From Microglena sp. YARC (lineage: Eukaryota; Chlorophyta; Chlorophyceae; Chlamydomonadales; Chlamydomonadaceae), in contig CM039466.1 of assembly GCA_022414725.1 (NCBI GenBank), positions 32,110,319-32,174,318 on the forward strand: a stretch of DNA of 64,000 nucleotides. The letters run 5' to 3'. Shown piece after piece: positions 26,778 to 37,395 of the stretch. Each line of letters begins with the position of its first letter. Position 1 is the stretch's first letter. The notes under the pieces are model-generated. The model was not told where the DNA came from and did not search any database. It was given only the letters and a program-made list of their open reading frames with translations. Both the position numbers and the translations under genes were made by a program.

Positions 26778-27578
26778 ATGCAGAGACAAAAGCGTGCCTT
26801 GCTGGTCATCCCTAGTTACGCCACGCCTGGGTTGGATATCAGGACTCGATACGTGATGGAGAAAACAGGAGTGCTCCCCAGTGACCTGGGCAAGTACAGC
26901 ACTGAGGGTTTTGCGCGCGACGCAGCAGGGCTACGCCGCCAGTTAGGGCCGGGTTTCAGTTTTGAAACACTGGAGGGCGAGGTGTTGTCCAGCGCTGTAT
27001 TGGACCACCTGAAGTGGTTGTTGTCCCACGACACAGAGGTGGCTGTGTTGTTGTTCTGCGGCCATGGCATGTGGCAGGGGTCGCCGCAGCACGGTAGTCT
27101 CGTGTGTTCATTCAAGCAGCTGGTCACAGCTGAGGCAATTGAGTGCGTGGCGGAGAAGTTCAAAGGCACATTTGTAAGGTTGCTGAACATGTGCGATGCC
27201 GAAGGGTTGCAACAGTTGAAGGATGGGCAAGGTACCAGGGACGCAGTAAGGCTGCGAGGTGCTCAGATGCAAGGGGGGGCAGGCGCGCCTAGCACCTACT
27301 ACGGCATGACAGTGGCAGCCACGCAGCAGTTTGGCAAGACCACTGGTAACAGCCGGGGCAGCAAGTTCGGTGTCGCACTGGGGCGCATGTTTGATCAGGA
27401 GGTGGTTGTGACGTACGATGGGTTCGAGACGGCATTGGACAAGTATTGGAGTGGGGCGCAAGTACGGATGACGCACGCTTTCCGGGGTGTGTTCGGGACG
27501 CCCGCTCTCCCGGTGGGTTCTTGTTGCATCACTAATGATGATGCGGGTTCTGAGTCTGAGTCTGATGTGGAGTTCTGA
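26778..27578 (+). CDS. Caspase/metacaspase-like protein 2, 266 aa
   Basis: Paralog of the 6286-7071 gene along its length (LKWLLSHDTEVAVLLFCGHGM with His96; FVRLLNMCDAEG with Cys139; shared TLVCSFKQLVTAEAI-like and LGRMFD motifs). The conserved His/Cys pair and the hydrophobic strands in front of them support a C14-type fold. The Cys region lacks the typical metacaspase DSCHSG. The C-terminus is acidic (SESESDVEF), unlike the first copy. Start: ATG at 26778, ~25 bp after a GGTATAAATAAG TATA-like box. MITE F follows 13 bp after the stop. Peptidase activity inferred only. Confidence 0.6.
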   Translation: MQRQKRALLVIPSYATPGLDIRTRYVMEKTGVLPSDLGKYSTEGFARDAAGLRRQLGPGFSFETLEGEVLSSAVLDHLKWLLSHDTEVAVLLFCGHGMWQGSPQHGSLVCSFKQLVTAEAIECVAEKFKGTFVRLLNMCDAEGLQQLKDGQGTRDAVRLRGAQMQGGAGAPSTYYGMTVAATQQFGKTTGNSRGSKFGVALGRMFDQEVVVTYDGFETALDKYWSGAQVRMTHAFRGVFGTPALPVGSCCITNDDAGSESESDVEF

Positions 27579-27591
27579 GTCTGAGGTCAAT

Positions 27592-27751
27592 GGGCGTTCC
27601 TGCCTCCCGGCCGATTTTGACTGGTTGAGAAACATGGGATGGAGAGGAATTGTGATTCCTTGGTGCTGATGTCTCAAGCTAGCGAGTCATTCCGGATGCT
27701 CTAAATCCTGATTAGAAATTTAAAAAAATCGGCCGGGAGGAAGTGGCCGGG
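27592..27751 (+). mobile_element. MITE F, near-complete copy
   Basis: Starts GGGCGTTCCTGCCTCCCGGCCGATTTT and ends AAAAAAATCGGCCGGGAGGAAGTGG, with the same interior as 46127-46285 in opposite orientation. The right terminus is degenerate. Confidence 0.75.
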
Positions 27752-27815
27752 AAGATCGTTACTGTTGGCTGTAAACTTTTCTAGTTTTAATGCGCAACAC
27801 TGACATGACTACGTT

Positions 27816-28157
27816 ATGCCGTGCAGAATGACAGCCAAGGGGTGCTTCTCGTACAAGAATGCCACCGTCAACGGCTTCAACATCACCAATCAGCTCCAGG
27901 TCCGAGTGGAGGCGATCGACAACAACGTTGCGAAGATCTATACCACAGATGAGAACGGCAACCCGATGCCGATGCCTGTCAACGTCTCATTGCGCACCGG
28001 AGAGGATGTGAACGTCCCAGTCTACAACAATGAGTTCCTCATCGTGTGGATTGAAAGCTACGTGCTGGCTGTCGGTGGCGTCGACATCATGTGGCTCCAC
28101 AACCAGAAGAAGCAGGCCTTCTCTGCTAGCAACGGCATCACGGCTTTCTCACTGTAA
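27816..28157 (+). CDS. Hypothetical beta-rich protein, 113 aa
   Basis: Starts MPCRMTAKGC. Alternating hydrophobic residues (LQVRVEAIDNNVAKIYT, VNVSLRTGEDVNVPVY, FLIVWIESYVLAVGGVDIMWL) indicate a beta-sandwich-like small protein; the frame is clean and composition natural. No signal peptide. It is followed by three or four ~30-bp repeats (GTAAAGCGTGGTGTATG...ATGCAGCC, 28155-28250). Possibly a minor structural protein; no family recognised. Confidence 0.55.
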   Translation: MPCRMTAKGCFSYKNATVNGFNITNQLQVRVEAIDNNVAKIYTTDENGNPMPMPVNVSLRTGEDVNVPVYNNEFLIVWIESYVLAVGGVDIMWLHNQKKQAFSASNGITAFSL

Positions 28158-28930
28158 AGCGTGGTGTGTACATTGCCATGCAGCCGTAAAGCGTGGTGTA
28201 TGCTATGCAGCCGTAAAATAGCGTGGTGTATCCAGTGCCATGCAGACGTAAAATAACCTCCATCAGGCGGCACCTGTGTCGGCACATGTGCCGATATGGC
28301 CCTCCCAATCAAAAAATAACGAAAGTAACAAAATTCAGGGAAACCTATCATTCTACATCACGTTTGTTCTCATCCTCAAGCAACCAACCTCAAAACTGCT
28401 TTTCAAGTGATATATGTCGCCAACACTTGGATGAGAACCACCGTACCACATTGAACAAGTGGCGGAGCCCCTTTCACCTATTCCCCACAGCGGAGCGACC
28501 GGGGGCGACCGGAGGGGAGCCCCCACAAAGGAGTCCGCGAGGAACCGAGCGGGTGGAGGGGAGCCCACAATTCACATCAACCAGCAGACACACTACTGAT
28601 TTACACACACACACACGCGACGCCGCCGCCTCCATCTCGGACATGGACAGCATCAGCAAACTTCGTCTCTTCGCCTCATCATCATCGTGACTTGGTCTCT
28701 TCCCCTCCCCTCTAAGATTTCGCCAGCCAATCCGATCAAAACAAGATCAGAAAAGTGATAAAAGAGAGTTGCTTCGGTTCCCAACAGGCGCTCTGATACT
28801 TAGATGCATTTGGTTGTTTGTTGTTGTATCAAATGTAACACGTTTAAAATAGGGATTGATGTGAGCCTCCGGCAGTCTTCAGTATTTATTTTTTGTTGAA
28901 ATAATTGTTGTTCCCGAGATGGAGAGTCAT

Positions 28931-29079
28931 TGCACATCAACAAAGACCCCGTGTTCTTTTGGGCCACGGTACCGGGGAAGAGGCGATCGCTTAAGCGCGG
29001 ATGGCTGGTCCTCTCGAAAGTACCAACAAAAGAACGATACGGAGTCTGCCGTGATCTAAAAAAGAACCACGATATTCCA
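28931..29079 (-). repeat. Repeat E, partial reverse copy
   Basis: Reverse complement of 15310-15466: from GCACATCAACAAAGACCCCG to AAAAAAGAACCACGATATTC. Confidence 0.7.
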
Positions 29080-29396
29080 GCGGGGGCGACCGGAGGGGAG
29101 CCCACAGTGTAACATCAACCAGCAGACACACTACTGGGTGCACAAGCAGACACACTACTGGGTGCACAAGCAAACACACGCACGTGAAGAAGAGTGATAG
29201 GCGAACGGAGGAAACATGTCGCATACTCGCACTTTATCACGACACATGCCGCATACTCACACACGCGTCGCGACGGATGCTGTCGAGATCATGCCCACCA
29301 CTCACTCTCACTCATTCTCACGCACGCACTCTATCAAGACACAAACAGCGGTTTCGCATCCTCCTCGGTGTCCATCCTGAGTAGAACGAATGATGT

Positions 29397-29520
29397 TCGT
29401 AAACACAGAAGTTTTTAACACACCCAAGTCACCGACCATTATTAACGCCAATTTTCTAACGGCTATGTCGTACATTTATTTCCATCTGATACATGTTTCA
29501 TTTTACTGTTCCGCCGACTG
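29397..29520 (-). mobile_element. Family D 5' fragment
   Basis: Reverse complement of 54806-54935: ends CCGCCGACTG followed by TA, with the start of the D transposase (ACATCG/AGCCGTTAGAAAATTGGCG region). A shorter similar remnant is at 32180-32225. Confidence 0.7.
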
Positions 29521-29580
29521 TAGATTCCTTTGTATTAGAGTAAAAAATATGTGCATTGAAAGTACAAACCCCTATATAAA

Positions 29581-32187
29581 ATGCTATTGTCTGAAATCTA
29601 TGCGAAATCAAAGTCGACATCAAACATCTTATATAGCGATTATGCACCCATTAAAGGAGTGCGATCGCGACCAGGTGTTAAAGAAGCACCATCGATGTCA
29701 TTTGAACAAGATACAGACACAGGATTGTTCAATGCATCAAGTAATGTCTTAGGATTTGCTGCAGGAGCATATACTACGCTCATTGCATCATCTTCCAATT
29801 TACAAGCCAATACGCAAATCACAACATCTTCAAATATCGTGCCTCTCAACGACAATGTCTCACAATTAGGAACAGTAACAAAGAAGTTCGCAAAACTGTA
29901 TGCAACAGATATCTATGGAACATCTGCTACATTTAACACACTCGGAGGAACGGCTATCTCAAGTATCGTCACTTCCACAAGTAGCAATGTCGCAGCCAGT
30001 TCTGCAGCGGTCAAATCAGCATACGATAGTGCCGTATCAGCTTCCAATCAGACGTACGGCATCGGCGCGCTCGATAGTAATGGTGATATCCTTCTCAGTG
30101 GCAACTTGCGCATCTCCGAAACTGCCAATATATACAAAGGTACAGAGTTATATAAACCATGGGGAAAGCCGGAAATGCCCATTTTCCCCAAGAATTCGAA
30201 CATGAGTAATTTCGCCATTATGATATCACCGACAGGTATCATTATCACCTGTGGAGATAACAGATACGGACAACTAGGAAATAACACGACATCAGAAGGT
30301 GCGACGACAACATTACAAACCATATCGAGTTTCGGATCTCTGAATCGTAAAACGATTGTGGCCATTTCTGGCGGCAACTTTCACACGCTTGCCCTTGACT
30401 CGACGGGACGCGTGCACGCATGGGGAAGAAACATATACGGCCAGCTAGGAAGAAACAATACTACTGATTCATTAGTGCCGATCGATGTCTCGAGTTTCGG
30501 ATCTCTTATCGGTAAGACGATCGTGGCCATTGCGGGCGGTAGATTTCACACGCTTGCCATTGACTCGACGGGACGCGTGCACGCATGGGGAAACAACAGT
30601 AACGGCCAGATAGGAAATAATACTACCACTCAATCAAATGTTCCGATCGATGTCTCGAGTTTCGGATCTCTTATCGGTAAGACGATCGTGGCCATTGCGG
30701 GCGGTAGATTTCACACGCTTGCCCTTGACTCGACGGGACGCGTGCACGCATGGGGATGGAACGGTCACGGCCAGATAGGAAATAATACTACCACTCAATC
30801 AAATGTTCCGATCGATGTCTCGAGTTTCGGATCTCTTATCGGTTAAACGATCGTGTCCATTTCGGGCAGCGATGTACAAACGCTTGCCCTTGACTCGACG
30901 GGACGCGTGCACGTATGGGGACACAACGCCCTAGGTCAGCTAGGAAGAAACAATACCACATCTTCATCAGTCCCGATCGATGTCTCGAGTTTCGGATCTC
31001 TTATCGGTAAAACGATCGTGTCCATTTCGGGCGGCGAAGGTCACACGCTTGCCCTTGACTCGACGGGACGCGTGCACGCATGGGGAAACAACAGTTCAGG
31101 CCAGCTAGGAAATAATACTACCACTCAATCAAATGTTCCGATCGATGTCTCGAGTTTCGGATCTCTTATCGGTAAAACGATCGTGGCCATTTCGGGCAGC
31201 CCTGTACACACGCTTGCCCTTGACTCGACGGGACGCGTGCACGCATGGGGATACAACAATAAAGGCCAGCTCGGAACTGGTACTACCACTAATTCATCAG
31301 TCCCTGTTTTAGCGTTCACAACCGTTACAGAGACGGTCTCAAACTTGTTCGTGAACTTCACAGGCCAACATCGTTGCTTCGTGGACACTCTCGCTCCAGC
31401 ACGTCTACGCGATCACGAAGGACTTGTTGTAGTCACCGACAAAAACGCATACGCATCCGGTCTTTTAAGAGGACGACAACGCGCCATGACAATCAACCAA
31501 GCCCTACCTCTCGTATCTCTTTCCAAGGTCCCAAAAGATCCCCGTGCATTCGGTGTGATCTCGCTCACCCAGGACCATCCCGCAGGTTCATCTGCAGCCA
31601 TCTCAGGAACAGAGCTCCTAAGGATCGCAGAACAAGGTGATGTACGTGTCCAAATCAAATCGGTCGGCGAAGGATGCATCTGGGTATGTGACGAGACCGG
31701 ATCTATCCATGCAGGTGATTACGTCACTACCAGTAGTTTGTCCGGTTACGCGTCTCTCCAAGTATTAGATGATGGAGATGTACCGGATGGTACATTACGA
31801 AACTATACGGTCGCAAAAATCACGATGGATTGTGATTTCTCACAGCCTCTGGTAGATGTTGAAGAAGTACAAAAAGATGAATATGGGAATGTCGTTTTCG
31901 ATGCAGACGGATCTCTCTTGTACACTATCGTGACCACGACACAGGGTCATTCTGTTGTGGACCCAGTTACCGGAGAGACACGTACTGGGGAACCACTCGA
32001 AACACCTATTCCAGTGACCGAACCTGCCTACGAAATGCGGTGGATGACAACCGAAATCGATGCATCCTCAGGTGTATCGATCACGACTCTTATTTCAAAA
32101 GAAGATTACGAGAAACGTAAGTCAGATGGACAATTAGTCGGTTTGTCACGTTCAGCTTTCGTTGGATGCACTTATCATTGCGGATAA
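29581..32187 (+). pseudogene. RCC1-repeat fibre-like protein, one TAA stop, 869 codons
   Basis: A single frame interrupted only by TAA at 30844-30846. The N-terminal part (SFEQDTDTGLFNASSNVLGF, then Ser/Ala/Thr-rich) resembles phage-type tail-fibre shafts. Residues ~225-580 form about seven RCC1-type beta-propeller blades of ~55 residues (HTLALDSTGRVHAWG, GQLGNNTTT, VPIDVSSFGSLIGKTIVAI). The C-terminal ~290 residues (NFTGQHRCFVDT, GDYVTTSSLSGYA) form a domain I associate with giant-virus fibre-like proteins. At the stop, other repeats read GGTAAAACG while this one reads GGTTAAACG: a single A-to-T change. Probably a virion surface or adhesion protein; function inferred. Confidence 0.7.
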
Positions 32188-32381
32188 GTGTACGACAACG
32201 TTGTTAGAAAATTGGCATTTATAAAACGTTTGACGATTATTGTCAAGAACAACAAAATCTCCCCTGCAATAAGAACTGAATAAATGAATGATTTATTTCC
32301 AAATAATACCCGTGAAAAAAGTGTGTGTGTATGATAATAATAATAACGAACAACTGCTGATTTGTTCGTCATGCTTGATGA

Positions 32382-33890
32382 AGACTAGTTCGCAGTAACA
32401 CCGAGCTGCGCGGACATGTCACGGTACCCGCCTCGATTACATCCATCGGTCGATTCTCTTCTTACAGTCGGAGACGCAATTTGTGGGACACCCTACCGGT
32501 GATCCTTGAACCCAATGGGTAGATCAGCTAAAGGCGAGCACATATTTTTGCCCTTCATCTCTGTATTTCAGCATTTAAGCTGGCCCAAAGGATAACAAGG
32601 CAAGCTGCTGACAAACCCAGGTGGGTCGGTCGGTTTAGCGCTCACACTCGCCTCTCTGGAAACTGGGGTTTTAGGGGGAGGCGAGGGAACACAGAATACA
32701 TCCGGTCGCTCCACGTTGTCAGAAGCAGAAGAAGGTTCTTGGAAGCGTTCACGTCTAGGTTCCAGGTTGCACTCTAGCCACATTGGATGCGCTTTTGACA
32801 CTGTTGCGACAGTGCAGTACTTTGTGGACCTTGACGTTATTCACCACCATCTTCTGCTTCTCAAACGTTTTAGCCCCTTCTCCTTTGTCTGACACTACTT
32901 CTTTTTCTCATGGTGATATAATATTGCACCCACATTTCTTTATACCCATAATAAATGTACGTCAACTTTTCAGAATCCCCAAAATAAAAGGTGTCCCACA
33001 ATCAAATGTCCCTAGCTGTATGGTCCTTCAGTCTTTCACGCCGGAGCAGCGTTCTCCAATGCACCAACTACATTCGGTGCCAACATCGCATGCAGTTCGA
33101 TCATCGATGCAAGAGGAGGAATAGCTGTATCAGGATTCCTATCGAATGCTGCTCTGACACTTACTGATTCTGGAGGAGGAATGGCATTGTTATCAGCTCC
33201 ACTCCATTCCACACAAGATGTGCATCTGCAAAAAGAGCTAAAAGTCCATGGCAATGCGACCTTCGATACACACGTCTCCATTAACGGCACGCTATACGCG
33301 AACAACTTACATCCGTCTTTCAACACATTCCAAGCTAGCAACATCTTGATTTCACCAGGTGGAATGATTAAGTTCGGAGAAGGAGAAGGAGGATACATGG
33401 CGATATCCGCATCGAATATCAACGGTATTAGTGGGTTGCAAATTACTTCCAATTTGGATGTGGGTGGTCTTACGACACTGAATGGGAAGTGTATGTGTCT
33501 TGATACATTGACTGTGGGTGTGTTGGTGTTGGAGATGATACTGTTTACCCAGTACATATAAAGACAAGTGTGGATAACGTATCCCTGTTCAGTGTGGGTG
33601 ATATGGTCATGTACTCCGACATTCGCACCAAGTCGGATGTGCTCCCGATTCCGGATGCATTGGAACGTGTGGGACGCCTTCGAGGGTATACGTTCATAAA
33701 GAATGGTGGTGACGAGACACGTCGTAGTTGTGGTCTCATTGCACAGGAACTATTGGATGTCTTGCCTGAAGCTGTGCATGCACATCCGGAATCTGGAATG
33801 CTGACTGTCGCTTACGGGAATGTAGTGTCTTTACTTGTGAATGCGATAAATGAACTTAAGGCACAAGTCGATACTTTATCGGGCACTTAA
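32382..33890 (+). pseudogene. S74-type fibre protein split by MITE, plus frameshift
   Basis: The frame from 32382 runs to the TA at 32463 and resumes in phase at 33021 after a 554-bp MITE. It codes for a Gly/Ser/Asn-rich beta-helical shaft. Near 33515-33530 the frame shifts; the last part encodes VMYSDIRTKSDVLPIPDAL...CGLIAQELLDVLPEAV, the intramolecular-chaperone/peptidase S74 domain with its Ser-Asp and Lys pattern. S74 domains trimerise fibres and then cleave themselves off. No ATG is found before a TGA at 32379, so the N-terminus is missing. Together with the preceding RCC1 gene it forms a fibre locus. Confidence 0.75.
32465..33018 (-). mobile_element. 554-bp B-type MITE (copy 2)
   Basis: Same structure and length as 18306-18859, flanked by TA at 32463-32464 and 33019-33020. 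It differs from copy 1 by base changes and small indels and is nearly the same as 45169-45722. Confidence 0.92.
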
Positions 33891-33968
33891 TGCTTGGAGT
33901 GGGTGCATGAATCCCCCGAATTTTCGCATTGCAAGTTCAATGATCAGACACATATTCGTTTTCAAAGG

Positions 33969-33983
33969 GTATAAGGAAAAAAC
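33969..33983 (+). promoter_or_regulatory. TATAAGGAAA promoter-like motif
   Basis: GGGTATAAGGAAAAAACG lies ~25-30 bp before the ATG at 34001; the same core precedes Fanzor B and the 23978 gene. Confidence 0.45.
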
Positions 33984-34000
33984 GCATATTTTTTTGTAAA

Positions 34001-34360
34001 ATGTCTGTAGAAGCTACACATCCACATAAAAAAATCATAGACAGGTTTTCCATTTTGACAAGAGAGATGCGACAAGAGGCGACATGTGGCAAGAGAGATG
34101 CGGAGATCTTTATGTTTGAGGTTTTTAGAATGGTGGCCTTGCTAAACGACATCGATGTTCTGAATGCGATATGGACTCATTTCCCTACTTCTGTGTGGTC
34201 TTGTGCTTCTGGACATGTGGTTCAAGATCTGTATGAAGAAGAGATGATAGGGACATTAAATGAATTTGCCTTGAAAAGACGGTTTATCATGGGAGGGAAG
34301 TGGCAGTACCAAACATTATCACAAACAGATCCACGACTAAACGTGACCTTCGACGATTAA
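34001..34360 (+). CDS. Hypothetical protein, 119 aa
   Basis: Starts MSVEATHPHKK. Helical, with charged N-terminal half (RFSILTREMRQEATCGKRDAEIFMFEVFRMVALL) and aromatic centre (IWTHFPTSVWSCASG). No membrane segment or known motif. An upstream TATAAGGAAA box supports expression. Function unknown. Confidence 0.55.
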   Translation: MSVEATHPHKKIIDRFSILTREMRQEATCGKRDAEIFMFEVFRMVALLNDIDVLNAIWTHFPTSVWSCASGHVVQDLYEEEMIGTLNEFALKRRFIMGGKWQYQTLSQTDPRLNVTFDD

Positions 34361-34396
34361 TGCGTCGATTTGTAATGATGAATGGTTGTCGGAACC

Positions 34397-34560
34397 AAGC
34401 TCAAGAAAACTCAATGCACGTGTTTCTTGATGACAAGTACCGCACTGTGCGGTCGCTTGAGCGCACAATGATCGTGCTACCACAGAGAAGCCCCGCATCC
34501 ACGAACTTAAGGCACAAGTCTATACTTTACCGTGCACTTAATGCCGGAGTGGGCGCATGA
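34397..34560. repeat. Segment duplicated at 43360-43480
   Basis: CTCAATGCACGTGTTTCTTGATGACAAGTACCGCACTGTGCGGTC... recurs at 43363-43435 with few changes. GCCGGAGTGGGCGCATGAATCCCCCGAATTT is also repeated in tandem (34543-34613) and near 33896-33920. Confidence 0.6.
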
Positions 34561-34676
34561 ATCCCCCGAATTTGTATTAATGCCGGAGTGGGCGCATGAA
34601 TCCCCCGAATTTGTATGTAGCCGTCAACAACACGCAGCCTTGCACCGGGATAAGTTACACAGTTGCAAATGTCAAT

Positions 34677-34848
34677 GGGCGTTCCTAGCTCCCGGACGAT
34701 TTTGACTTGTTGCGAAACATGGTATGAAGCGGAATTGTGATTCCTTGGTGCTGATGACTAAAGCTAGCGAGTCGTTCAGGAGGAAAATCTTTTTACTAAA
34801 AAGCTCCGGGCACCGGTAAGGGTGTCCCATAAATTCTGCCTCTGACTG
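34677..34848. mobile_element. MITE F fragment abutting a B terminal fragment
   Basis: 34677-34775 is a MITE F left part (GGGCGTTCCTAGCTCCCGG...). 34808-34848 (CACCGGTAAGGGTGTCCCATAAATTCTGCCTCTGACTG then TA) is the family B 3' terminus in opposite orientation to the other B copies, with the rest of the element missing. Confidence 0.65.
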
Positions 34849-34850
34849 TA

Positions 34851-35095
34851 GGAATCTGAATTCGCACGCGGCTATCCAGGTTTAAAGGTTACTGTCGATA
34901 TTTACAATAAAGCCACCACTGGCAACCCACTCGTACAAGCTGCATATATAGTGATGAATACCGGGCGTGCGTGTAGGCTGTCTATCATGCTGGATGAAGG
35001 AGAACTGATCCGCATCACTAAGTGCGAGTCAGGTGAATACTCGATTACTGGGTCACAGGGTGTGTGTGTGGGGGGCAATGGTTCGGAGCGGTTTA
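34851..35095 (+). pseudogene. Gene fragment between two B-type ends
   Basis: An open frame reading GFKVTVDIYNKATTGN..., ...SITGSQGVCVGGNGSERF has natural beta-strand-like composition and runs straight into the TA and B terminus at 35096. Both sides are transposon material, so start and end are missing. Unknown family. Confidence 0.4.
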
Positions 35096-35532
35096 CAGTC
35101 GGAGACGCAATTTGTGGGGCACCCTACCGGTGATCCTTGAACCCAATGGGTAGATCAGCTAAAGGCGAGCACATATTTTTGCCCTTCATCTCTGTATTTC
35201 AGCATTTAAGCTGGCCCAAAGGATAACAAGGCAAGCTGCTGACAAACCCAGGTGGGTCGGTCGGTTTAGCGCTCACACTCGCCTCTCTGGAAACTGGGGT
35301 TTTAGGGGGAGGCGAGGGAACACAGAATACATCCGGTCGCTCCACGTTGTCAGAAGCAGAAGAAGGTTCTTGGCAGCGTTCACGTCTAGGTTCCAGGTTG
35401 CACTATAGCCACATTGGATGCGCTTTTGACACTGTTGCGACAGTGCAGTACTTTGTGGACCTTGACGTTATTCACCACCATCTTCTGCTTCTCAAACGTT
35501 TTAGCCCCTTCTCCTTTGTCTGACACTACTTG
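35096..35532 (-). mobile_element. B-type MITE, truncated copy
   Basis: Starts CAGTCGGAGACGCAATTTG after TA (35094-35095) and matches the 554-bp MITE up to GTCTGACACTACTT, where it stops. The last ~50 bp plus the adjoining gene sequence are then duplicated (35475-35565 versus 35585-35672), suggesting replication slippage or nonhomologous repair. Confidence 0.8.
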
Positions 35533-35626
35533 CATGTATCGCTTTCAAGCTTTGATTAGGGAAACTGTGGTCAAACGTTGAAACTGCTTCTCAAACGTTT
35601 TAGCCCTATCTCCTTTGTCTGACACT

Positions 35627-35969
35627 ACTTGTATGTATCGCTTTCAAGCTTTGATTAGGGAAACTGTGGTCAACAACATGAAGATGTTTGGAGAAGTCTT
35701 CGACAGGTACATCATCCATACAAATGCACGGCTGCAGCGGAAGGGCAATCGCCCAACAATCCGTGAGAAGAAGCTTGAAAAACATTTCGCTAGATGCCCT
35801 GTACAATTATCACGAGTTTATGTCGGAGCATAATCATGATGTCGAAAGGCTGTTGTTGATGCTGCAGGGCGAGCTCGCACAGCCGCTCCTCTTCACGCTC
35901 ACCCTGGCAATTACTGTTAAAATCCGCAGCAAAGTGGTGCGATCCTGCGACCAGGACCACCGTCTGTAG
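35627..35969 (+). pseudogene. Hypothetical helical protein with frameshift
   Basis: The frame from TTGTATGTATC (35627) reads MYRFQALIRETVVNNMKMFG...IREKKLEKHF, then the better continuation is in another frame (DALYNYHEFMSEHNHDVERLLLMLQGELAQPLL), with the shift near 35795. Predicted all-helical. The 5' part is duplicated just upstream. Family unknown. Confidence 0.4.
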
Positions 35970-37395
35970 TGAGATGTCTACAGCAGCAACTATCTTGGAT
36001 CGGCAATATGTAATAAAGAATGAATGCTCGGGAACCGCATGAACTCCTTTGCCGAATGTCGCAACGGTGTAACGACCTCAATCCCGAATGACACACGAAC
36101 GTGTGTAACGATACGAGTTCGAATCGCTCATGAAGCGATTTCGTAGGGGTCAGGTTCATTCTTTCTGTAACCGGTCCCTCCCACTGGGGAACCCAGGCTA
36201 CGCTGAAACAGACGCGACAAGGAACGGAATCTGTCCGTAAACCCCTTTGCCGAATTTCGCACCGGTGTAACGATCCCAATCCGTTATAGGTCGTCTATTC
36301 ATTCTCACACATACCACGGCGGCTTTAGCAGCCCCCCGTTAGTCCATTCATTCATCTTCACACACGCACGGCGGCTTTCGAAAACGAGTGTAAACGGAGG
36401 GCGGAACATCCAAAATTAAGAAATCATCCACTTACTTACATACCTAACTTGCTTAACAAATCTTCATGATCATGATGATAATATCGAGCCTCGAGTGAAG
36501 TGTGTGGCTCATGCCCGACAGCATCATTCATGGGGATTGCCCAGACCCAGATGTCTGATAACACACTCGAGGTTGGCTTATCTCTAGGATCGATGAGAGT
36601 GCTGTCAAGGAAGCCGACCACAGCTTGTGAAGACGAGCAGTTCTTCCTCTAGGGAACCGTTAGACTCGCAACTTCAAAGCTGGGAAAGCTACCTGGGCAC
36701 TCTGTATGATCCTTGAGGGTTCGATGATGATTGATGCATTGGATGCGATTAATTATAATCTGACTTGTTTACACTAGTGGTTCTAGGAGAACGACGTGTC
36801 GCCTCAAGCAGACTTCTGCTTGACAACTATTTAAGGATTATGAAAGAGGAATCGCGGGACCCACGGAGTGGGGCAGCGGAATTGAGCTGCTGACTCGCGG
36901 ATCTGACCTGTTTACACTCGTCTTCGATGCGCATGAGGAACAAGTGTCGCCTCAAGCAGACTTCTGCTTGACAAATATTTAGGGATTATGAAAGAGGAAT
37001 CGCGGGACCCACGGAGTGGGGCAGTGGAATTGAGCTGCTGACTCACGGATCTGACCTGTTTACACTCGTCTTCGATGCGCATGAGGAACACGTGTCGGAT
37101 CTGACTTGTTTACACTCGTTTTCGAGGCGCATGGGGGAACCGTGTCGGATCTGACCTGCTTACACGCGCGCTTCGAGGACGCGCATGGGGAACATGTGAA
37201 GTCTCAAGCAGACGTCTGCTTGACATACGGGGATGAACATCCATGGCAATGCTGAAAACTGACGCAGGTGGAAGGAGGGTTTCTCCACCTGATTAGAGGT
37301 CAAGCACGGAATTGAATTGAATGCGGACTCGTGTGAACCTCTACGGATCTGACATGTTTTATGGTGTAAACAGGATCAGAGTAAGCAAAATGTAG
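35970..37395. repeat. Repeat cluster with no supported gene
   Basis: 36040-36070 and 36235-36270 share CTTTGCCGAAT(G/T)TCGCAmCGGTGTAACG. Palindrome CAAGCAGACTTCTGCTTGACAA occurs at 36798, 36953 and (perfect CAAGCAGACGTCTGCTTG) 37205. A ~143-bp unit is present twice in tandem (36793-36935, 36936-37080), followed by shorter CGGATCTGACCTG-TTTACAC units. 37241-37310 is a copy of the unit found three times at 39867-40230. Confidence 0.6.
36793..37150 (+). repeat. ~143-bp tandem repeats with palindrome
   Basis: Two nearly identical ~143-bp units (GTGTCGCCTCAAGCAGACTT...CGATGCGCATGAGGAAC) followed by two shortened units. A related single unit is at 5390-5500. Confidence 0.75.

Larger units (their letters stand above)
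28158..29580. repeat. Repeat-rich intergenic region
   Basis: No gene supported. Contains ~30-bp direct repeats (28155-28250), a segment shared with 15540-15630 (CTCATCCTCAAGCAACCAACCTCAAAACTG), GGGGGCGACCGGAGGGGAGCC phrases (28499, 29083), repeat E reverse copy, TGGGTGCACAAGCARACACAC tandem units (29137-29180) and a family D fragment. An AT-rich stretch precedes the fibre gene. Confidence 0.55.

Noticed and set aside
36793..37150. CRISPR or replication-origin iterons
   Set aside because: Long near-identical units without spacers; no evidence of origin function.
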